Source of the DNA: Thermoanaerobaculia bacterium
GTDB taxonomy: Bacteria; Acidobacteriota; Thermoanaerobaculia; Multivoradales; Multivoraceae
Length of the DNA stretch: 58,423 bases
Assembly: GCA_022826745.1 (NCBI GenBank)
Contig: JAJDUI010000028.1
Coordinates: forward strand, 1 to 58,423
Direction: 5' to 3'
Shown here: piece by piece, positions 39,001 through 47,284 of the stretch
Position numbering within the stretch: the first letter of the stretch is position 1
Layout of the letters: every line of letters begins with the position of its first letter
Position numbers and translations under genes: made by a program
The notes under the pieces: model-generated
Told to the model about the DNA's origin: nothing
The model's database searches: none
Seen by the model: only the letters and a program-made list of their open reading frames with translations

Positions 39001-42000
39001 GTCTCGTGCTCCTCGGACTCACGGTCTCAGGATCCGCTGAGGACGTGCCAGTTCAATCTTGATCTGATCAACATCGGGAGCGTCTGGGATCAGACGATGG
39101 GCGCGGGCGTCAAGGCGGCGATCGTCGATGACGGCCTGGACTACGGCCACGAGGATCTGGCCGAGAACGTCGTCGGACCGAACTACGACTACGAGGGGCT
39201 CGGGACGGTCTACCGGCCGTTTCCCGACGACATCGGTTACAGCCACGGAACGACGGTGGCTGCCGTCGCGGCCGCCCGCGACAACGATGTCGGGATGCGG
39301 GGCGTGGCTCCGCGGATGTCCTTGTCCGGCCTGAACTACGTCGAGCTGGCCACGATCGCGAACAAGCTCGATGCGCTCGGCCGGGACAGCCCGGCGACCG
39401 CGGTCAGGAACCTCAGCTTCGGATCGACGGACGCGTGGCAGCTCCGGCACGAGCCCACCCTCGTGTTCCGCGCTCTGGACTCGTCGCTTGCGACCGGTTA
39501 CGTACATGGCGGCGCGGCGCTCGGAACGCTTCACGTCCGAGCGATCGGCAACCACTACGACGAACAGGACTACGGGAATCACGAGGAGATGGGATCGCAC
39601 GTGAGCATGGTCAACGTCTGCGCGACGTCGGACGAGGACAAGAAGACCTTCTTCTCGGAGCATGCCGCGAGTCTCTGGGTCTGCGCCCCCACGGAGCGCG
39701 AGAGGCGGCTTTGCGATCTGGTCTGGGACAGCTCGGAGAGCGAGTGGGTCTGCGCCGACGGAACCGAGGAGACCTACAGGGGGCGCTGGGGCATTCCCTC
39801 GGCGGACAGCGACGGGACGTACAGGCTGTTCAGCGGCACTTCGGCCGCGGCGCCGCAGGTGACCGGGGTCGTGGGCCTCGTGCGATCGGTGAACCCCGGG
39901 CTTTCCTGGCGTGACGTCAAGCTGATTCTCGCCGCGTCGGCGAGGAAGGTCGATGCCAACATCGCCAACGAGCGGAGCCGTTACGAGCCGCACTACGGCT
40001 ACTCGCTGGCCGTCCGCGACAAGACGAACCCGGACACGGGAGCGGCCTGGGTGAACTGGAGCACGGGAGCGGAGAAGTTCGGCGCCCCCGGCCGCTACGA
40101 GTTCAGCCATCGCTATGGCTTCGGCGTCGTCGACGCCACGGCCGCGGTGGGGCTTGCTTCGTCCTGGCCGCAACTTCCGGACTATCTCGTTCGAGAGAAG
40201 GCGTCGACCGACACGCCGGTCCGCATCAACGATCTGGGCGACACCCGCGGCGGGGCGACGGATACGGGATCGAGCACCATCGTCGTGTCGGAGGACATCG
40301 AGTTCATCGAGTGGATCGAGGTGCACGCGGACATCGAGACGGGCGACGTCAGGGACCTGAGGTTCGTTCTGACGTCGCCCAATCGGGAAGTCTCCACGGC
40401 GGCGCCGCATACGGAGTCGATGCTGACCAGGCCCTACGACGAGTGCTGGGACTGGTACGGGCCCGGCACGAAGAAGCCGAATCGGGAGCCTGACACGACC
40501 TTCGACGACGGTTGCGTTCCGGCGCCCGAGGACACGTCGCGGCAGGCCGGGACGGTCCGGCTGGCGACGGCGAGGCATCTTGGCGAGCCGGCCTGCGCTC
40601 CGGGCGCTGGTTCCGAAGCCGAGCGTTGCGGCTGGACCCTGACGGTTTCCGACGAGGTGGACGGCAGCCTGATCCATGTGCTCGAGGGCTGGAAGATCGT
40701 GATGCACGGCCACAGGACGTCGCCGCCGCCGCCGCCCGCCGGCCTGGTGTTCCAGCCTCCGAGCGTGACGATGGTCGAGGGAACCAGCGCAACGTACACG
40801 GTGGCGCTTGCCGCGGAGCCCTCGGCGGAAGTCGCGGTCAACGTGACCGGTCACTCGGGCACGGATCTCACCCTCGACAAGACGAGGCTGACGTTCAGCA
40901 CGACGAACTGGGCCACTCCGCAGACGATCGGCGTTACCGCGGGTCCCGACAGCGACACGAGCAACGACTCCGTCACCCTGAGCCACGTCGCTTCCGGAGG
41001 AGACTACGGCACGGTCACGGGAAGTGTCGACGTCACCATCACCGACAGCGACACGCCGGGCATCGTCCTGCCGGCGAGCCTCGCCCTGCTGGAGGGAGAG
41101 AGCGGCGCCTACGCGGCGAGGCTCTCGACGCGGCCGTCCGGCACGGTCACGGTCAATGTCACCGGCCATGCCGGCACGGACCTGACGCTCGACAAGACGA
41201 GCCTGACCTTCACCACGACGGACTGGAACACGGCGCAGACGATCAACGTCACCGCCGGCACGGACACCGATAGCGCGAACGACTCCGTCACCCTGAGCCA
41301 CGCAGCGGGCGGTGGGGGCTACGACGGCGTCAGCGGCAGCGTCGCCGTCACGATCACCGACAGCGACACGCCGGGCCTGGTCCTTTCGCCCCCGAGTCTG
41401 ACCGTCGTGGAGGGAGGCGGCGGCAGCTACTCGGTCAAGCTCTCGGCGCGGCCATCCGCCAGCGTCATGGTCAACGTGACCGGTCACTCGGGCACGGACC
41501 TGGCCCTCGGCAAGACGAGCCTGACGTTCAGCACGACGACCTGGAACAGCGCCCAGACGATCAACGTCACCGCGGGCGCGGACACCGACAGCGCCAATGA
41601 CGCCGTCACCCTCAGCCACGCCGCGACCGGCGGGGGCTATGGCGGCGTCAGCGGCACTGTCGCGGTCACGATCGCCGACAACGACACGCCTGGCCTGGTC
41701 CTGCCGGCGAGTCTGACGCTTGACGAGGAAGACAGCGGCAGCTACACGGTCAAGCTCTCGACGCGGCCGTCCGCCAGCGTCACGGTGAACGTGACCGGTC
41801 ACGCGGGCACGGACCTCACTCTGGACCGGACAAGCCTCACGTTCAGCACGACGAACTGGAACAGCGCGCAGACGATAGGCGTCACGGCCGGGCCCGACAG
41901 CGACACGAGCAACGACGCCGTCACCCTGAACCATGCGGCGACCGGCGGAGACTACGGCGCGGTCAGGGGCAACCTGCCCGTTACGATCACCGACGACGAC

Positions 42001-44409
42001 ACGCCGGGTCTCGTCCTGCCGGCGAGTCTGACGCTTGACGAGGGAGACAGCGGCAGCTACGCGGTTCGGCTCTCGACGCGGCCATCCGGCAGCGTCACGG
42101 TCAACATCACGGGCCACGCGGGCACGGACCTGGTTCTGGGCACGACGAGCCTGACCTTCGGCCCCGCCAACTGGAATCGCTCCCGGACCGTCACCGTCTC
42201 GGCCGATCAGGACGACGACGGGGTGAACGACTCCGTCACCCTGAGCCACGCCGCGGCCGGAGGAGGCTACGACGCGGTCCGCCGAACCCTTCCCGTAACG
42301 ATCAGGGACAACGACACGCCGGGGCTCGTGCTGTCTCCGGAGAAGTTCATCCTGGGAGAGGGCGGCGTGGGTACGTACGCCGTCAAGCTCGCCACGCGGC
42401 CGTCGGCGGAGGTCACGGTCACGCTCACCGCGAGCGGCGGCACGGGCCTCACCGTCGACGCGGACGGCGCCACGGACGGCGACCAGGACACGCTGACCTT
42501 CACTCCCGCGAACTGGGCCGCCGCCCGGACGGTCACCGTGTCGGTTGGCCAGGACGACGACGCCGCGGACGACTCCGCGACCATCGTTCACAGCGCTTCA
42601 TCCGGCGGCTACGACGGTCTCGGCGGGTCGGTGGTCGTCTCGATCGACGACGACGACGTGGCCGGGTTCGTCATGCCGTCGCCGGCGTACACGGTGCTCG
42701 AGGACTCGAGCATGGAGTACACGGTGCGGCTCGGGACGCAGCCGTCGGCGAGCGTCATGGTCGCGATCACCGGACACTCGGGCACCGCTCTCAGGCTCGA
42801 CCGGACAAGCCTGACCTTCGACCGGACAGACTGGCGGATTCCGCAGACGGTCACGGTAACGGCCAGGAAGGACGCGAACACGGCCAGCGAGGAGGTCGTC
42901 CTGACCCATACCGCGTCCGGCGGGGACTATCGGCTGGTCGTGAGCGAGGTGACCGTGAGCGTGACGGACAACGACGCCGCCGGACTCATGATCTCGCCCG
43001 TCATGCTGGCGATGAACGAGGGCGACAACGCGTCCTACACGGTGCGGCTCGCGACCCAGCCATCCGCCGACGTGACCGTCGCGATCTCCGGCCAGTCGGC
43101 CGCGGACCTCGTCCTGAACCCGGCCAGCCTCACCTTCGACGACGCGAACTGGCACCTCCCCCGGACGGTCACCGTGCGTTCCGATCAGGACGCCGACATC
43201 CGGGACGACGCGGCGACGCTGCGCCACGCGGCCGCCGGCGGCGGCTATGCCGGCGTCATCGGCGCCGTCACCGTCGCCGTGACGGACGACGACGAACCGG
43301 TCGTCTCGTTCGCGCTCGAGGCGGCGAGCGTGGGAGAAGCCGACGGCTCGACCGACGTGGTGGTGAACGTCGTGCCGGCGCCCACGAGGGAGCTCACGCT
43401 GCCCTTGACGCTGGGGGGCACGGCCACGCCCACCCTGGACTACACGATCAGCGGCATGGTCAGGGGGTCGCTGACGGTGGCGGTTGCCGCCGGCGCCGCG
43501 AGCGTGAGCATTCCGGTGGTCGTTCTCGACGATGGGGCCTTTGAGGGAGACGAGGCGCTCGTGTTGACCCTGGTCGATGGTCAAGGTTTCGTGCTGGGCG
43601 GCTCGACGTCGCACAGCCTGACGATCACCGACGACGACGAAGCTCCGGTTCTGCCGCCACCGCCACCGCCGCCGGGACCGGGCCCGCCGCCGGGTCCGCC
43701 GCCACCGCCGGGTCCGCCCCCGCCACCGCCGGGTCCACCGCCGCCGCCGGGTCCGCCGCCGCCGGGCGACACCCCGGAAGCCAGCTTCAGCGTCGCCGGC
43801 GCCGAGTGCGTCGAGGGCCTCTGCACGACCTTCACCGGCGTTCCCGTAACGCTTGAAGACACGAGCACGGGCCCCGTCGCCAGGCGATCCTGGGACACGG
43901 GTGACGGGGGCGCCTACTCCGCTCCGATCATCAGTCATGCCTGGGCCGAGCCCGGCTTCTTCCGCGTGACGCTCACCGTGAGCCGCGGGGGCGGCGTCTC
44001 GGCCGCCACCGTCGACTTCCTGGTCCGTCCGAGCGAGCGCGCGGGCGGCTGCGAACCGGGCGTGTCGGTTGCCTGTCTGAACGACGAGCGCTATCGGCTG
44101 GAGGTCTCCTGGTGGACCGCGGCCGGCGTTTCCGGCCGTGCGACCGCGGCTCGGGGCGGAACGAACGACTCGAGCCTGTTCTGGTTCTTCGATCCGAACA
44201 ACTGGGAGGTTCTGGTCAAGGTGCTGGATGGCTGCGAGACGAACGGTCACCGCTGGGTGTTCGCCGCCTCCACCAGCGACCTGGGGTACGAAATCACGGT
44301 GACGGACACGGAGGGCGTCGACCCGCCGAAGGTCTACCGGAACGAGCCTGGCAGGCCGGCGCCGGCCATCAGCGATACGAAGGCCTTCCCGAACGGCTGC
44401 GGGCCCTGA
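36004..44409 (+). CDS. Giant secreted S8 subtilase with P-domain, tandem beta-sandwich repeats and PKD domain
   Basis: A very large exported serine protease, about 2801 residues. A signal peptide (1-25) is followed by GSGYT repeats (about 118-480), a long beta-rich region of unknown family (about 525-975, partly like bacterial pre-peptidase domains), and the S8 catalytic domain (about 1020-1390) with Asp1042 (IVDDG), His1081 (YSHGTT), the oxyanion Asn1183 (AIGNHY) and Ser1280 (FSGTSAAAPQ). A proprotein-convertase P-domain lies at about 1400-1571, eight beta-sandwich repeats and one Calx-beta-like module at 1580-2547, a proline-rich stalk at about 2552-2590, a PKD domain at about 2590-2680, and a C-terminal domain (DSSLFWFFDPNNWEVLVKVLDGC) common in Acidobacteria-like secreted proteins. 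The GTG start at 36004 overlaps the propeptide-like gene. Likely cell-surface or extracellular protein degradation. Confidence 0.92.
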   Translation: MKARSGRLGCRLLALLFLAATAAGAQPADVTVSRVVGSGGVLAVYFQNPNDSTISHYRVSLWTSTAGWRTAAFPASEARESGGELYVLVREVEEFWYDQATADPTDDAFVDEIKTLVGIDVTNGGSGYTSSPVVNISGSGAGGKDTTGLARLRGYSPGGSIDRIEITNPGCDYNLYWETDVELVGGGGTGGAVTVMTGNVAGTSPRIRSADIRDPGSGYTSRPGIAFVDSFGNGSGARTDLTLEVRYSVTSITLDDGGSGYTTAPNVRIDSSPTAGGITATATAVVQNGAVTSITVVDPGSLYRSDRPSPAVNIDHPGGSGTRATATAVLGDGAVYIGAEVNNPPEGSCYTLTEVDEHGAFLRGTQVVVDPPPSGRTAEIVTTDPGFVHSKVRGVKSVDVTSVGSGYTSAPAVNFFNERTRQPLTADPGEFLPTAVAHVTPYNEGSGPVETIDLSETDLRYTGVPTVTISGGGGTGATATAVMLDQDTAELTVGRTYHAKVEAMASGVWRTYTPASLSETAAFPSGTPAEMAEPVPNFYETDRGTWPPHVRATVAEFPDVWPRMATTNNASGDFDFNEAVVLHLESGKEHWFKYWSGSTACSRSPRNEYAPCVSTDFSRVVFEPLDWTGATPDLEVEHYSEDSNDHFPLPRDARLNNFGPVTDWRWWGSFWHFIRVRATDDSPTDSGYYLLEVRAPPEFDDAAAPPEALIENGDWRLWGALVPPGGGSVTGFFPRNSPRVSPMFLKTGASQMDLISWVSTTFGARTGKRWGAKDMDVELYDGAGTKLHAVDVGMDPFNADFFVMRRLLGANSHYKFSLWSRTAAPYEFHAYEVVEPPSTRAGAIELSLKEGEEAMRIRGGNIAPAGDTDYFTFEVPTAQDVLLRAWAEGTYFKELRGNFDDSAAPGDLKIQGRLIRVESGREVVLRRGYPTRFSENRAVGNGWNGFTIAASLDAGTYYVAVEGLGTNTGPYAIGLYPDYDGRFHKLSRGLRTPVTGGNPVSCSSDSRSQDPLRTCQFNLDLINIGSVWDQTMGAGVKAAIVDDGLDYGHEDLAENVVGPNYDYEGLGTVYRPFPDDIGYSHGTTVAAVAAARDNDVGMRGVAPRMSLSGLNYVELATIANKLDALGRDSPATAVRNLSFGSTDAWQLRHEPTLVFRALDSSLATGYVHGGAALGTLHVRAIGNHYDEQDYGNHEEMGSHVSMVNVCATSDEDKKTFFSEHAASLWVCAPTERERRLCDLVWDSSESEWVCADGTEETYRGRWGIPSADSDGTYRLFSGTSAAAPQVTGVVGLVRSVNPGLSWRDVKLILAASARKVDANIANERSRYEPHYGYSLAVRDKTNPDTGAAWVNWSTGAEKFGAPGRYEFSHRYGFGVVDATAAVGLASSWPQLPDYLVREKASTDTPVRINDLGDTRGGATDTGSSTIVVSEDIEFIEWIEVHADIETGDVRDLRFVLTSPNREVSTAAPHTESMLTRPYDECWDWYGPGTKKPNREPDTTFDDGCVPAPEDTSRQAGTVRLATARHLGEPACAPGAGSEAERCGWTLTVSDEVDGSLIHVLEGWKIVMHGHRTSPPPPPAGLVFQPPSVTMVEGTSATYTVALAAEPSAEVAVNVTGHSGTDLTLDKTRLTFSTTNWATPQTIGVTAGPDSDTSNDSVTLSHVASGGDYGTVTGSVDVTITDSDTPGIVLPASLALLEGESGAYAARLSTRPSGTVTVNVTGHAGTDLTLDKTSLTFTTTDWNTAQTINVTAGTDTDSANDSVTLSHAAGGGGYDGVSGSVAVTITDSDTPGLVLSPPSLTVVEGGGGSYSVKLSARPSASVMVNVTGHSGTDLALGKTSLTFSTTTWNSAQTINVTAGADTDSANDAVTLSHAATGGGYGGVSGTVAVTIADNDTPGLVLPASLTLDEEDSGSYTVKLSTRPSASVTVNVTGHAGTDLTLDRTSLTFSTTNWNSAQTIGVTAGPDSDTSNDAVTLNHAATGGDYGAVRGNLPVTITDDDTPGLVLPASLTLDEGDSGSYAVRLSTRPSGSVTVNITGHAGTDLVLGTTSLTFGPANWNRSRTVTVSADQDDDGVNDSVTLSHAAAGGGYDAVRRTLPVTIRDNDTPGLVLSPEKFILGEGGVGTYAVKLATRPSAEVTVTLTASGGTGLTVDADGATDGDQDTLTFTPANWAAARTVTVSVGQDDDAADDSATIVHSASSGGYDGLGGSVVVSIDDDDVAGFVMPSPAYTVLEDSSMEYTVRLGTQPSASVMVAITGHSGTALRLDRTSLTFDRTDWRIPQTVTVTARKDANTASEEVVLTHTASGGDYRLVVSEVTVSVTDNDAAGLMISPVMLAMNEGDNASYTVRLATQPSADVTVAISGQSAADLVLNPASLTFDDANWHLPRTVTVRSDQDADIRDDAATLRHAAAGGGYAGVIGAVTVAVTDDDEPVVSFALEAASVGEADGSTDVVVNVVPAPTRELTLPLTLGGTATPTLDYTISGMVRGSLTVAVAAGAASVSIPVVVLDDGAFEGDEALVLTLVDGQGFVLGGSTSHSLTITDDDEAPVLPPPPPPPGPGPPPGPPPPPGPPPPPPGPPPPPGPPPPGDTPEASFSVAGAECVEGLCTTFTGVPVTLEDTSTGPVARRSWDTGDGGAYSAPIISHAWAEPGFFRVTLTVSRGGGVSAATVDFLVRPSERAGGCEPGVSVACLNDERYRLEVSWWTAAGVSGRATAARGGTNDSSLFWFFDPNNWEVLVKVLDGCETNGHRWVFAASTSDLGYEITVTDTEGVDPPKVYRNEPGRPAPAISDTKAFPNGCGP
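36364..37440 (+). repeat. GSGYT peptide repeats in the subtilase N-terminus
   Basis: The unit V-(N/D)-x-G-S-G-Y-T-(S/T)-x-P-x-V recurs at about residues 123, 213, 256 and 403, with degenerate forms near 296 (GSLYRSDRPSPAV) and 457 (LRYTGVPTVTI). Spacing is irregular. Such units form short beta-solenoid-like or adhesive segments in other secreted and phage proteins. Confidence 0.7.
40738..43644 (+). repeat. Eight tandem beta-sandwich repeats plus a Calx-beta-like module
   Basis: Junctions marked by a DxDTPG(L/I)VL-type sequence fall near 41041, 41362, 41683, 41992, 42307, 42643, 42964 and 43285, giving units of about 309-336 bp (103-112 residues). Each carries TLDxTSLTF, a TV/NVTAG strand with an acidic Dxxxx(N/D)D segment, and VTLSHAA-GG-Y. 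The second to fifth are most alike. The last segment (from about 43300) is a divergent Calx-beta-type unit ending in ITDDDE. The acidic loops suggest calcium binding. Confidence 0.85.
43651..43770 (+). repeat. Proline/glycine-rich stalk in the subtilase
   Basis: Low-complexity CCGCCG-type DNA encodes about 40 residues of mostly Pro with spaced Gly. It separates the tandem repeats from the PKD domain and probably acts as a rigid spacer. Confidence 0.85.
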
Positions 44410-44504
44410 CCCCGGTCGCTGCTGCTACTCTCGCGGCCTTCCAACAACGGTCGCCAGACTCTGATGGGGGAACGGCGGCCCCGCAAGCGAACAGGAGCAG
44501 GGAA

Positions 44505-45296
44505 GTGAGTTACGAGTTTCTGAAGGTCTCGAAGAACGATCACGTCTGGGAAGTGACCCTCAACCGGCCGGAGCGCATGAACGCGATCCACCCGCCGACG
44601 AGCCAGGAGCTCGACTCGGTGTTCAACGACTTCGCTGCCGACGACGACGCCTGGGTGGCGATCCTCACCGGCGCCGGCGACCGCGCCTTCTCGGCCGGCA
44701 ACGACCTGAAGTACCAGGCCGAGCACGGCAACAAGACGGTGCGGGCAGGAATGAAGGGTGTGCGCGGCGGTTTCGGCGGCATTACCGCCCGCTTCGACCT
44801 GCACAAGCCGATGATCGCGGCCGTCAACGGCTTCGCGCTCGGCGGCGGCTTCGAGCTGGTGCTCGCCTGCGACATCATCATCGCCTCTGAGAAGGCCACC
44901 TTCGGCCTTCCCGAGCCTCGGGTCGGCCTGATGGCCGGCGCGCTCGGCGTTCACCGCCTGCCGCGGCAAATCCCGTACCACCAGGCGATGGGCATGCTGC
45001 TTACCGGCCGCCACATCACGCCCCAGGAGGCGAAGGAACTGGGGATCGTCAACGAGGTCTGCGGCCACGACGAGCTGCTCGACCGCGCCCGGGCCTGGGC
45101 GGCGCAGATCCTGGAGTGCGCGCCGCTGTCGGTGCGGGCCAGCAAGGAGGCCGCGAACAAGGGCCTCGGCATGGCGCTCGAGCAGGCCGCAGGTTCGATC
45201 TTCCCGTGGACGGCGCAGATGAACCAGTCGGAGGACCTGATCGAGGGTCCGCGGGCGTTCTCCGAGAAGCGGCCGCCGAACTGGAAGGGTCGCTAG
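44505..45296 (+). CDS. Enoyl-CoA hydratase/isomerase family protein (crotonase)
   Basis: A 263-residue crotonase-fold protein, acting on acyl-CoA substrates in the cytoplasm. The oxyanion-hole segments are DRAFSAGNDLKYQ and AAVNGFALGGGFELVLACD; the second is followed by the Glu-containing FGLPEPRVGLMAG. Both Glu positions of hydratases (FELVLACD and PEPRVGL) are present, so hydratase activity is plausible. The C-terminal SEDLIEGPRAFSEKRPPNWKGR is the classic ending of this family. GTG at 44505 has AGGAG upstream. A TACTCT hexamer at 44426-44431 is a candidate -10. The SDR gene follows 23 nt later. Confidence 0.92.
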   Translation: MSYEFLKVSKNDHVWEVTLNRPERMNAIHPPTSQELDSVFNDFAADDDAWVAILTGAGDRAFSAGNDLKYQAEHGNKTVRAGMKGVRGGFGGITARFDLHKPMIAAVNGFALGGGFELVLACDIIIASEKATFGLPEPRVGLMAGALGVHRLPRQIPYHQAMGMLLTGRHITPQEAKELGIVNEVCGHDELLDRARAWAAQILECAPLSVRASKEAANKGLGMALEQAAGSIFPWTAQMNQSEDLIEGPRAFSEKRPPNWKGR

Positions 45297-45319
45297 GCCG
45301 CCCAGGAGCGCCCGTTCCC

Positions 45320-46081
45320 GTGGAGATCAAGGGCAAGGTCGCCGTCGTCACCGGTTCGTCGTCGGGCGTCGGCGAGGCGACGGCCGAACTGCTGGCGAGC
45401 CTCGGCGCCTCGGTCGTGGTGAACTACCACAGCGGCGCCGAAGCCGCCGAACGGATCGTCGGCGGCATTCGCGACGGGGGCGGCAAGGCCGTCGCCGTCC
45501 AGGCGGACATGCGAAAGGACGCCGACTGCCGCCGGCTCATCGCGTCGGCCGTCGAAGCCTTCGGCGCACTCCACATCCTCGTCAACAACGCGGGGATGAC
45601 CCACTTCATCGGTCACGATGACCTGGAAGGCGTCACCGACGAGGTCTGGGACGACATTCTCGGGGCCAACCTGCGCGGCGTCTTCAACTGCACGCGGGCG
45701 GCCGCGCCGCACATGAAGGCGGCGGGCGAGGGCGCGGTGGTCAACGTCGCCTCGATCGCCGGCATCGGCGGCGGGGGCAGCAGCATCCCTTACGCCGCGT
45801 CGAAGGCGGCCGTCATCGTGATGACGAAGTCGCTGGCGCGCGTGCTGGGTCCCGAGATCCGGGTCAACACGATCGCCCCCGGCTTCATCGAGGGTCGCTG
45901 GCTGCGCGGCGGTCTCGGCGACGAGAACTACGACAAGGCCCAGGAGCGCGTGAGCGCCGGAGCGCCGCTCCAGGGCGTGGCGACTCCGGAAACCTGCGCC
46001 GACGCGATCGTCGCCCTGATCGAGCGCAACGTGTTCGTCACCGGCCACACGGTGACCGTCGACGGCGGCTGGAGCCTGTAG
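45320..46081 (+). CDS. Short-chain dehydrogenase/reductase, FabG-like
   Basis: A 253-residue SDR with VAVVTGSSSGVGEATA (cofactor), NNAGM, the catalytic Ser in NVASIAG, and YAASKAAV (Tyr, Lys). The ending GHTVTVDGGWSL is typical of 3-oxoacyl reductase-like enzymes. GTG at 45320 is the start, with CCAGGAG 10 nt upstream; an in-frame extension further upstream overlaps the crotonase gene and is not SDR-like. The crotonase and SDR together suggest fatty-acid or related acyl-CoA metabolism, but neither substrate can be named. Confidence 0.9.
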   Translation: MEIKGKVAVVTGSSSGVGEATAELLASLGASVVVNYHSGAEAAERIVGGIRDGGGKAVAVQADMRKDADCRRLIASAVEAFGALHILVNNAGMTHFIGHDDLEGVTDEVWDDILGANLRGVFNCTRAAAPHMKAAGEGAVVNVASIAGIGGGGSSIPYAASKAAVIVMTKSLARVLGPEIRVNTIAPGFIEGRWLRGGLGDENYDKAQERVSAGAPLQGVATPETCADAIVALIERNVFVTGHTVTVDGGWSL

Positions 46082-46102
46082 ACCAACGAGGCCCCACACT
46101 GG

Positions 46103-46124
46103 GTGCGCCGGCCTTCTGGCCGGC
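46103..46124 (+). repeat. Hairpin repeat copy between SDR and menC-like genes
   Basis: It reads GTGC, stem GCCGGCC, loop TTCT, stem GGCCGGC; the hairpin is 46107-46124. It lies between convergent genes. The ATCCGG tail of other copies is replaced by CTCTGAG. Confidence 0.75.
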
Positions 46125-46159
46125 CTCTGAGAAAGCCCGCGAGGCGCCAGCCTCGCTCC

Positions 46160-47284
46160 CTACTTCCTCAGTGTTTCCTCCTGCACCGTCAGCGCCTCGA
46201 TCCGCTCACGATCGACCTCGACGCCCAGCCCCGGGCCCTCCGGCACGTCGACCCAGCCGTCGCCGTCCATCTTCCATTCCGGCGACACGACGTCGCGCGC
46301 CCAGTAGCGGTTGCTGGGGCTCACGTCGCCGGGGATCGTGAAGTTCGGCAGCGAGGCCAGGGCCACGTTATAGGCGCGGCCGATGCCGCTCTCCAGCATG
46401 CCGCCGCACCAGACCGGGATGTCGTTCGCCTCGCAGAGATCGTGGATCGCCTTCGAAGCGGTGAACCCGGCGACCCGGCCCGGCTTGATGTTGATGATCC
46501 GTCCGCTTCGGAGCCGGATCATGTCCTCGGCGCGGGCGATGTTCGTGATCGATTCGTCGAGGCAGATCGGCGTTCGCATCCGTCGCTGGAGTTCGGCGTG
46601 GCGGGCGACATCGTCCCAGGCCAGCGGCTGTTCGACCATCACGAGGTCGAGGTCGTCGAGCTGGACGAGGTGGTCCGCGTCGTCCAGGGTGTACGCGTTG
46701 TTCGCGTCGGCCATCAGCGGCGCGTCGGGGCCGAGCCGGTCGCGGACGGCATGCAGGTACGGCAGGTCCTGGCCCGGCTTGATCTTCAGCTTGATCTTCC
46801 GGTAGCCCTCGGCCAGCGCCTTCTCGGCCTTGTCGGCCAGTTCTTCTGGAGAGCTCTGGATGCCGATCGAGATGCCGGTGCCGATCCGTTTCCGTGTGCC
46901 GCCCAGCAGCGAGAACAGGCTCTGCCCCGCCTTCGTCGCCGCCAGCGCCCAGGCGCCCATCTCGATCGCGGCCTGGGCCATCTCGTGGCCGCGGAGGTCC
47001 TCGGCCAGGGCGGCCGACACATCCTCGGGCGTCTCGAAGCGCCGCCCGAGCACCCGCGGCGCCAGCCACTCCCGGATCGCCAGGGTCGCCGTGTCGATGC
47101 TCTCGGGCGAGTAGTTCGGGAAGTCGCCGGCGACGCACTCGGACCAGGTCGAGACGCCGTCGGCGTCGATGAACTCCAGCAGCAGGATGCGGCGGGTCGT
47201 CGTGACGCCGGACGAGATGCGGAACGGCTCCACCAAGGCCAGCCGGATCTCGCGCAGGGTGATCGAGTCGATCTGAAGGCTCAT
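46160..47284 (-). CDS. MenC-like enolase-superfamily enzyme: o-succinylbenzoate synthase / N-succinylamino acid racemase
   Basis: A 374-residue enolase-superfamily (MLE subgroup) protein. The first catalytic Lys lies in KIKLKIKPGQD, the metal ligands in LMADANNAYTL (Asp), VEQPL (Glu) and CLDESI (Asp), and the second Lys in IINIKPGRVAG. WCGGMLESGIGRAYN and FTIPGDVSPSNRYW are typical of OSBS/NSAR enzymes. These enzymes often do both menaquinone-pathway OSBS and N-succinylamino acid racemisation. Coupling to a COG3375-type GNAT gene (4 bp overlap) favours the racemase role, as in Geobacillus. No other men genes are here. ATG at 47284 has GGAG upstream. Confidence 0.88.
   Translation of the reverse strand: MSLQIDSITLREIRLALVEPFRISSGVTTTRRILLLEFIDADGVSTWSECVAGDFPNYSPESIDTATLAIREWLAPRVLGRRFETPEDVSAALAEDLRGHEMAQAAIEMGAWALAATKAGQSLFSLLGGTRKRIGTGISIGIQSSPEELADKAEKALAEGYRKIKLKIKPGQDLPYLHAVRDRLGPDAPLMADANNAYTLDDADHLVQLDDLDLVMVEQPLAWDDVARHAELQRRMRTPICLDESITNIARAEDMIRLRSGRIINIKPGRVAGFTASKAIHDLCEANDIPVWCGGMLESGIGRAYNVALASLPNFTIPGDVSPSNRYWARDVVSPEWKMDGDGWVDVPEGPGLGVEVDRERIEALTVQEETLRK

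Noticed and set aside
36244..42591. Very long minus-strand frames (about 900-1200 residues) opposite the subtilase gene
   Set aside because: They mirror the repetitive plus-strand gene and lack domains or start signals. The plus-strand product has a signal peptide and complete catalytic triad.
40738..43644. A repeat array that might suggest CRISPR or satellite DNA
   Set aside because: The units are about 300 bp, in frame and encode beta-sandwich domains; there are no short identical repeats with unique spacers.
43771..44504. Extension of the crotonase frame back to 44112
   Set aside because: It overlaps the subtilase C-terminal domain; the GTG at 44505 has a good ribosome-binding site and the family N-terminus follows it.
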